From: Dactylosporangium sucinum
Lineage (GTDB): Bacteria > Actinomycetota > Actinomycetes > Mycobacteriales > Micromonosporaceae
DNA: 64,000 bases
Assembly (NCBI RefSeq): GCF_014647515.1
Contig: NZ_BMPI01000003.1
Location: 107,322-171,321 of the forward strand
Reading direction: 5' to 3'
Positions 61,184 through 64,000 of this stretch are shown one piece after another. Each line of letters opens with the position of its first letter. Position 1 is the stretch's first letter. The notes under the pieces are model-generated. The model had not been told where the DNA came from. It was given only the letters and a program-made list of their open reading frames with translations, and did no database searches. The position numbers were made by a program, and so were the translations under genes.

Positions 61184-61938
61184 CGGCCGTGGAGATCACC
61201 GGCGTCAGCAAGGTGTTCAACGCTGGTCGCCCCGACGAGGTCGCCGCCCTGTCCGACGTCGACCTGACCGTCGACAGTGGACAGTTCGTGTCCCTCATCG
61301 GGCCGTCCGGCTGCGGCAAGTCCACGCTCCTGCGCCTCGTCGCGGACCTCATCGCGCCGACGGCCGGCACGGTCACCGTCGCCGGGAAGCCGGCGGCGAA
61401 GGCCCGGCGCGACCAGGAGTACGGGATCGCGTTCCAGCAGGCCGGGCTCTTCGAGTGGCGCACGGTGCGGCGCAACGTGGAGCTGCCGCTGGAGCTGCGC
61501 AAGGTGCCCAGGGCCGAGCGGCGGGCCCGGGCCGAGGAGATGCTCGCGCTCGTCGGGCTGTCCGACTTCGGCGGCCACTACCCGGCCCAGCTGTCCGGTG
61601 GCATGCAGCAGCGCGTGGCGATCGCCCGGGCGTTGGCGGTACATCCACCCCTCCTGCTCATGGATGAGCCCTTCGGCGCCCTCGACGAGATGACGCGGGA
61701 ACGGCTGCAGACCGAGCTCCTGCAGATCTGCGCCAAGACCGGCACGTCGACGGTCTTCGTCACACACTCGATCTCCGAGGCCGTGTTCCTGTCCGACAAG
61801 GTCGTGGTCATGTCGGCCCGGCCCGGGCGGATCACCGCGTCGATCGACATCGACCTGCCATCGCGCGACGAGGCGGCCCGGCAGTCCACGACGTTCTTCG
61901 ACGCGGTCACGACGGTCCGGAAGGCGCTGCGGGCATGA
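61180..61938 (+). CDS. ABC importer ATP-binding subunit
   Basis: The 252-residue protein has Walker A GPSGCGKSTLL, the Q-loop IAFQQAGLFEWRTV, signature LSGGMQQRVAIARAL, Walker B LLLMDEPFGALDEM and the H-loop FVTHSISEAVFL. It matches the SsuB/TauB-like group and energises the two permeases beside it. Confidence 0.92.
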   Translation: MTAVEITGVSKVFNAGRPDEVAALSDVDLTVDSGQFVSLIGPSGCGKSTLLRLVADLIAPTAGTVTVAGKPAAKARRDQEYGIAFQQAGLFEWRTVRRNVELPLELRKVPRAERRARAEEMLALVGLSDFGGHYPAQLSGGMQQRVAIARALAVHPPLLLMDEPFGALDEMTRERLQTELLQICAKTGTSTVFVTHSISEAVFLSDKVVVMSARPGRITASIDIDLPSRDEAARQSTTFFDAVTTVRKALRA

Positions 61939-62693
61939 GACTCGTGCGCTCGGTCCTGCCGCCAGTCCTCGTGGGCGTCGTGGCGCTCGCCGGCTGGGAG
62001 CTCACCGTCAAGCTCGGCCGGGTCGCGCCGTTCATCCTGCCGGCGCCCTCGGCGATCTGGGAGCAGCTCGTCGAGCAGCGCTCCAACGTCTTCGACGCGG
62101 CCCTGGCGAGCGGCGCCAACGCGCTCGTGGGGCTCATCGGCGGGTCCGTGGTCGCGGTGCTCGCGGCGATGTTCGCTTCCCGCGTGCGCTGGATCGGTGA
62201 CGTCTCGGTGCCGTTCGCGGCCGTGCTGAACGCGCTGCCGATCATCGCGCTCGCCCCGATCCTCAACAACATGTTCGAGTCGACCAGCAGCGTGCCCCGC
62301 CGGCTGGTCGCCGGGATCATCGCGTTCTTCCCGGTCTTCATCAACACGCTGCGGGGCCTGCGGGAGGTCGACCCGACCCACCGCGAGCTCATGGACAGCT
62401 ACGCCGCGAGCGGCTGGACCTTCGCCCGCCTGGTCCGGCTGCCCGGCGCGCTGCCCTACGTGTTCACCGGCCTGCGACAGGCGTCGTCGCTGGCGGTCAT
62501 TGCTGCGGTCGTCGCGGAGTACTTCGGCGGCCTGCAGGACGGGCTCGGGGCGCGGATCACCTCCGCCGCCGCGTTCACCGCATACCCCCGGGCATGGGCC
62601 TTCGTCGTCGGCGCCTGCGCCCTCGGGCTCGTCTTCTACCTCACCACGCTCCTGCTGGAGCGGCTCGCAATGCCCTGGAAGGCACGTTCGTAG
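61935..62693 (+). CDS. ABC importer permease, second
   Basis: The 252-residue protein has six helices and an EAA loop (HRELMDSYAASGWTFARLVR, LPGALPYVFTGLRQAS). With the first permease it forms a heterodimeric channel. Its start overlaps the ATPase stop codon. Confidence 0.9.
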   Translation: MRLVRSVLPPVLVGVVALAGWELTVKLGRVAPFILPAPSAIWEQLVEQRSNVFDAALASGANALVGLIGGSVVAVLAAMFASRVRWIGDVSVPFAAVLNALPIIALAPILNNMFESTSSVPRRLVAGIIAFFPVFINTLRGLREVDPTHRELMDSYAASGWTFARLVRLPGALPYVFTGLRQASSLAVIAAVVAEYFGGLQDGLGARITSAAAFTAYPRAWAFVVGACALGLVFYLTTLLLERLAMPWKARS

Positions 62694-62717
62694 CGTCTTT
62701 TGCGGAGGTACCCCCCA

Positions 62718-63848
62718 ATGAGAAGCAGGTCCCTCATCAGCGTCGCTGTTGCGGCATTTGTACTGGCAGGCTGCGGCACCGCTGACACACCGTCGACGTC
62801 CCCGACTGCCGCCGGCGGTCTCAGCACCGTGAAGCTGCAGCTGCAGTGGTTCTTCCAGGCCCAGTTCGCCGGCTACATCGCCGCCGTCGACAAGGGCTTC
62901 TACAAGGAGCAGGGCCTCGACGTCCAGCTGCTGGAGGGCGGCGTCGACATCGTGCCGCAGACCGTCCTCGCGCAGGGCAAGGCCGACTACGCCGTGGCCT
63001 GGGTGCCGAAGGCACTCGCCTCCCGCGAGCAGGGCGCCGGCATCACCGACGTCGGGCAGATCTTCGCCCGCTCCGGCACCTACCAGGTCGCGTTCGCCAG
63101 CAGCAACATCAAGTCCCCGGCCGACTTCAAGGGCAAGAAGGTCGGCAACTGGGGCTTCGGCAACGAGTTCGAGCTCTTCGCCGGCATGACGAAGGCCGGC
63201 CTCGACCCGGGCAAGGACGTGACCCTGGTCCAGCAGCAGTTCGACATGCAGGCGCTGCTGAAGAAGGAGATCGACGTGGCGCAGGCCATGTCGTACAACG
63301 AGTACGCGCAGCTGCTCGAGGCGACGAACCCGGCGACGGGCCAGCTGTACAAGCCCGAGGACTTCTCGATCATCGACTGGAAGACGGTCGGTTCGTCGAT
63401 GCTCCAGGACGCGGTGTGGGCGAACACGGCCAAGCTGTCGGACAAGGCCTACCAGGACCAGACGGTCAAGTTCCTGACGGCCACGATCAAGGGCTGGGCC
63501 TACTGCCGCGACAACGCGGAGGAGTGCCGTGACCTGGTGGTGGCGAAGGGCTCGAAGCTCGGCAAGAGCCACCAGCTGTGGCAGATGAACGAGGTGAACA
63601 AGCTCATCTGGCCCTCGTCGAAGGGCATCGGCCTGGTCGACGAGAAGGACTGGAACCAGACGGTCGACATCTCGATGACCACGAAGAACCAGGTCGGCGA
63701 CACGGTCCTCAAGAAGAAGCCCGAGGGCCAGGCGTACACCAACGACTACATGCAGACGGCTCTCGACGCGGCCAAGGCGGCCGGCATCGACGTGACGGGC
63801 TCGTCCTTCTCTCCGAAGACGGTGACCCTGACCGCCGGCGGCGCCTGA
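62718..63848 (+). CDS. ABC importer substrate-binding lipoprotein, NMT1/THI5-like
   Basis: The 376-residue protein has a lipoprotein signal (VLAGCG, Cys near residue 18). An NMT1/THI5-like binding fold follows (VKLQLQWFFQAQFAGYIAAV, KGFYKEQGLDVQLLEGG, FKGKKVGNWGFGNEFEL, AMSYNEYAQLLEATN). Proteins of this group bind pyrimidine precursors of thiamine or related compounds; with this operon a uracil, thymine or hydantoin-type ligand is a fair guess. GGAGG precedes the ATG. Confidence 0.9.
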   Translation: MRSRSLISVAVAAFVLAGCGTADTPSTSPTAAGGLSTVKLQLQWFFQAQFAGYIAAVDKGFYKEQGLDVQLLEGGVDIVPQTVLAQGKADYAVAWVPKALASREQGAGITDVGQIFARSGTYQVAFASSNIKSPADFKGKKVGNWGFGNEFELFAGMTKAGLDPGKDVTLVQQQFDMQALLKKEIDVAQAMSYNEYAQLLEATNPATGQLYKPEDFSIIDWKTVGSSMLQDAVWANTAKLSDKAYQDQTVKFLTATIKGWAYCRDNAEECRDLVVAKGSKLGKSHQLWQMNEVNKLIWPSSKGIGLVDEKDWNQTVDISMTTKNQVGDTVLKKKPEGQAYTNDYMQTALDAAKAAGIDVTGSSFSPKTVTLTAGGA

Positions 63849-63863
63849 CCTTCGACGGCACGG

Positions 63864-63888
63864 GGCCGGCCGTCCCTCACGGCCGGCC
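63864..63888 (+). terminator. Terminator at the end of the pyrimidine operon
   Basis: GGCCGGCCGT (63864-63873) and ACGGCCGGCC (63879-63888) form a perfect 10-bp stem with a 5-nt loop, 16 bp after the last stop codon. Confidence 0.75.
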
Positions 63889-63924
63889 GGCCCCTCCCTC
63901 GCGCCGCGCCTCCGCCCCTCCCTC

Positions 63925-64000
63925 GCGCCGTGCTTCCGCGCCGTGCTTCCGCGCCGTGCTTCCGCGCCGTGCTTCCGCGCCGTGCTTCCGCGCCGTGCTT
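63925..64000. repeat. 13-bp tandem repeat running off the window end
   Basis: GCGCCGTGCTTCC repeats without mismatch nearly six times from 63925 to the end, with a diverged unit before it. The array continues past the window. No reading frame of note uses it. Confidence 0.9.

Overview
The window is very GC-rich and gene-dense. It carries many actinomycete hallmarks: DUF397 and XRE-DUF5753 regulators, a SARP/AfsR regulator, an F420-type LLM oxidoreductase, GTG starts and ATGA/GTGA gene overlaps. It also has several secreted plant-polymer or chitin-active enzymes with CBM2 or CBM5/12 modules. A soil filamentous actinomycete, most likely a member of the Micromonosporaceae, is my inference; no rRNA or tRNA is present to confirm it.

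Layout. 0.2-3.1 kb: a GH71/99-like secreted hydrolase and a GH16 protein with operator-like palindromes. 3.1-5.9 kb: a membrane protein, then the wreck of a divergent TetR/MMPL efflux pair. 5.9-11 kb: small regulator-plus-target pairs (ECF sigma and MFS, MarR and cupin, AraC and DUF2000). 11-14 kb: a stand-alone condensation-domain protein, then gene remnants (a sigma factor piece, a broken nnrD) and a histidine phosphatase. 14-19 kb: alpha/beta hydrolase, MFS exporter, a 60-bp tandem repeat, PadR, and a CBM2 beta-helix protein. 19-25.5 kb: M20 deacylase, EEP phosphatase, a diguanylate cyclase with two small Cys-motif proteins, a DUF397/XRE pair, an SDR cut down to its ends, an SRPBCC protein and an AbiEi-like protein. 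25.5-37 kb: a LAL regulator, an amidase carrying four in-frame palindromes, a GDSL esterase, a GH10-CBM2 xylanase, a Drr-type ABC exporter and an AfsR-like regulator. 37-50 kb: MFS, NDH-2, an AA10 LPMO coupled to a DUF305 lipoprotein, Cys-motif micro-proteins, MarR/azoreductase, MerR/Spo0M, a BFN-FHA fusion, an SDR with a zinc ribbon, AraC/maleylpyruvate isomerase-like pair, M23 and VOC proteins. 50-53.5 kb: divergent pta and ackA. 53.5-54 kb: two very long perfect palindromes. 54-63.9 kb: a MocR regulator divergent from an eight-gene operon for reductive pyrimidine catabolism (beta-ureidopropionase, dihydropyrimidinase, MmsA, an F420-type LLM enzyme and a complete ABC importer).

How the genes work together. 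The secreted hydrolases and the LPMO fit growth on plant and fungal polymers. The pyd-like operon should import a pyrimidine-type compound and convert its ring to acyl-CoA under MocR control. A recurring theme is genes that have lost internal segments while both ends survive (TetR/MMPL, MMPL again, nnrD, the SDR, and perhaps the LAL regulator). A second theme is palindromic or tandem DNA, inside the amidase and in intergenic gaps.
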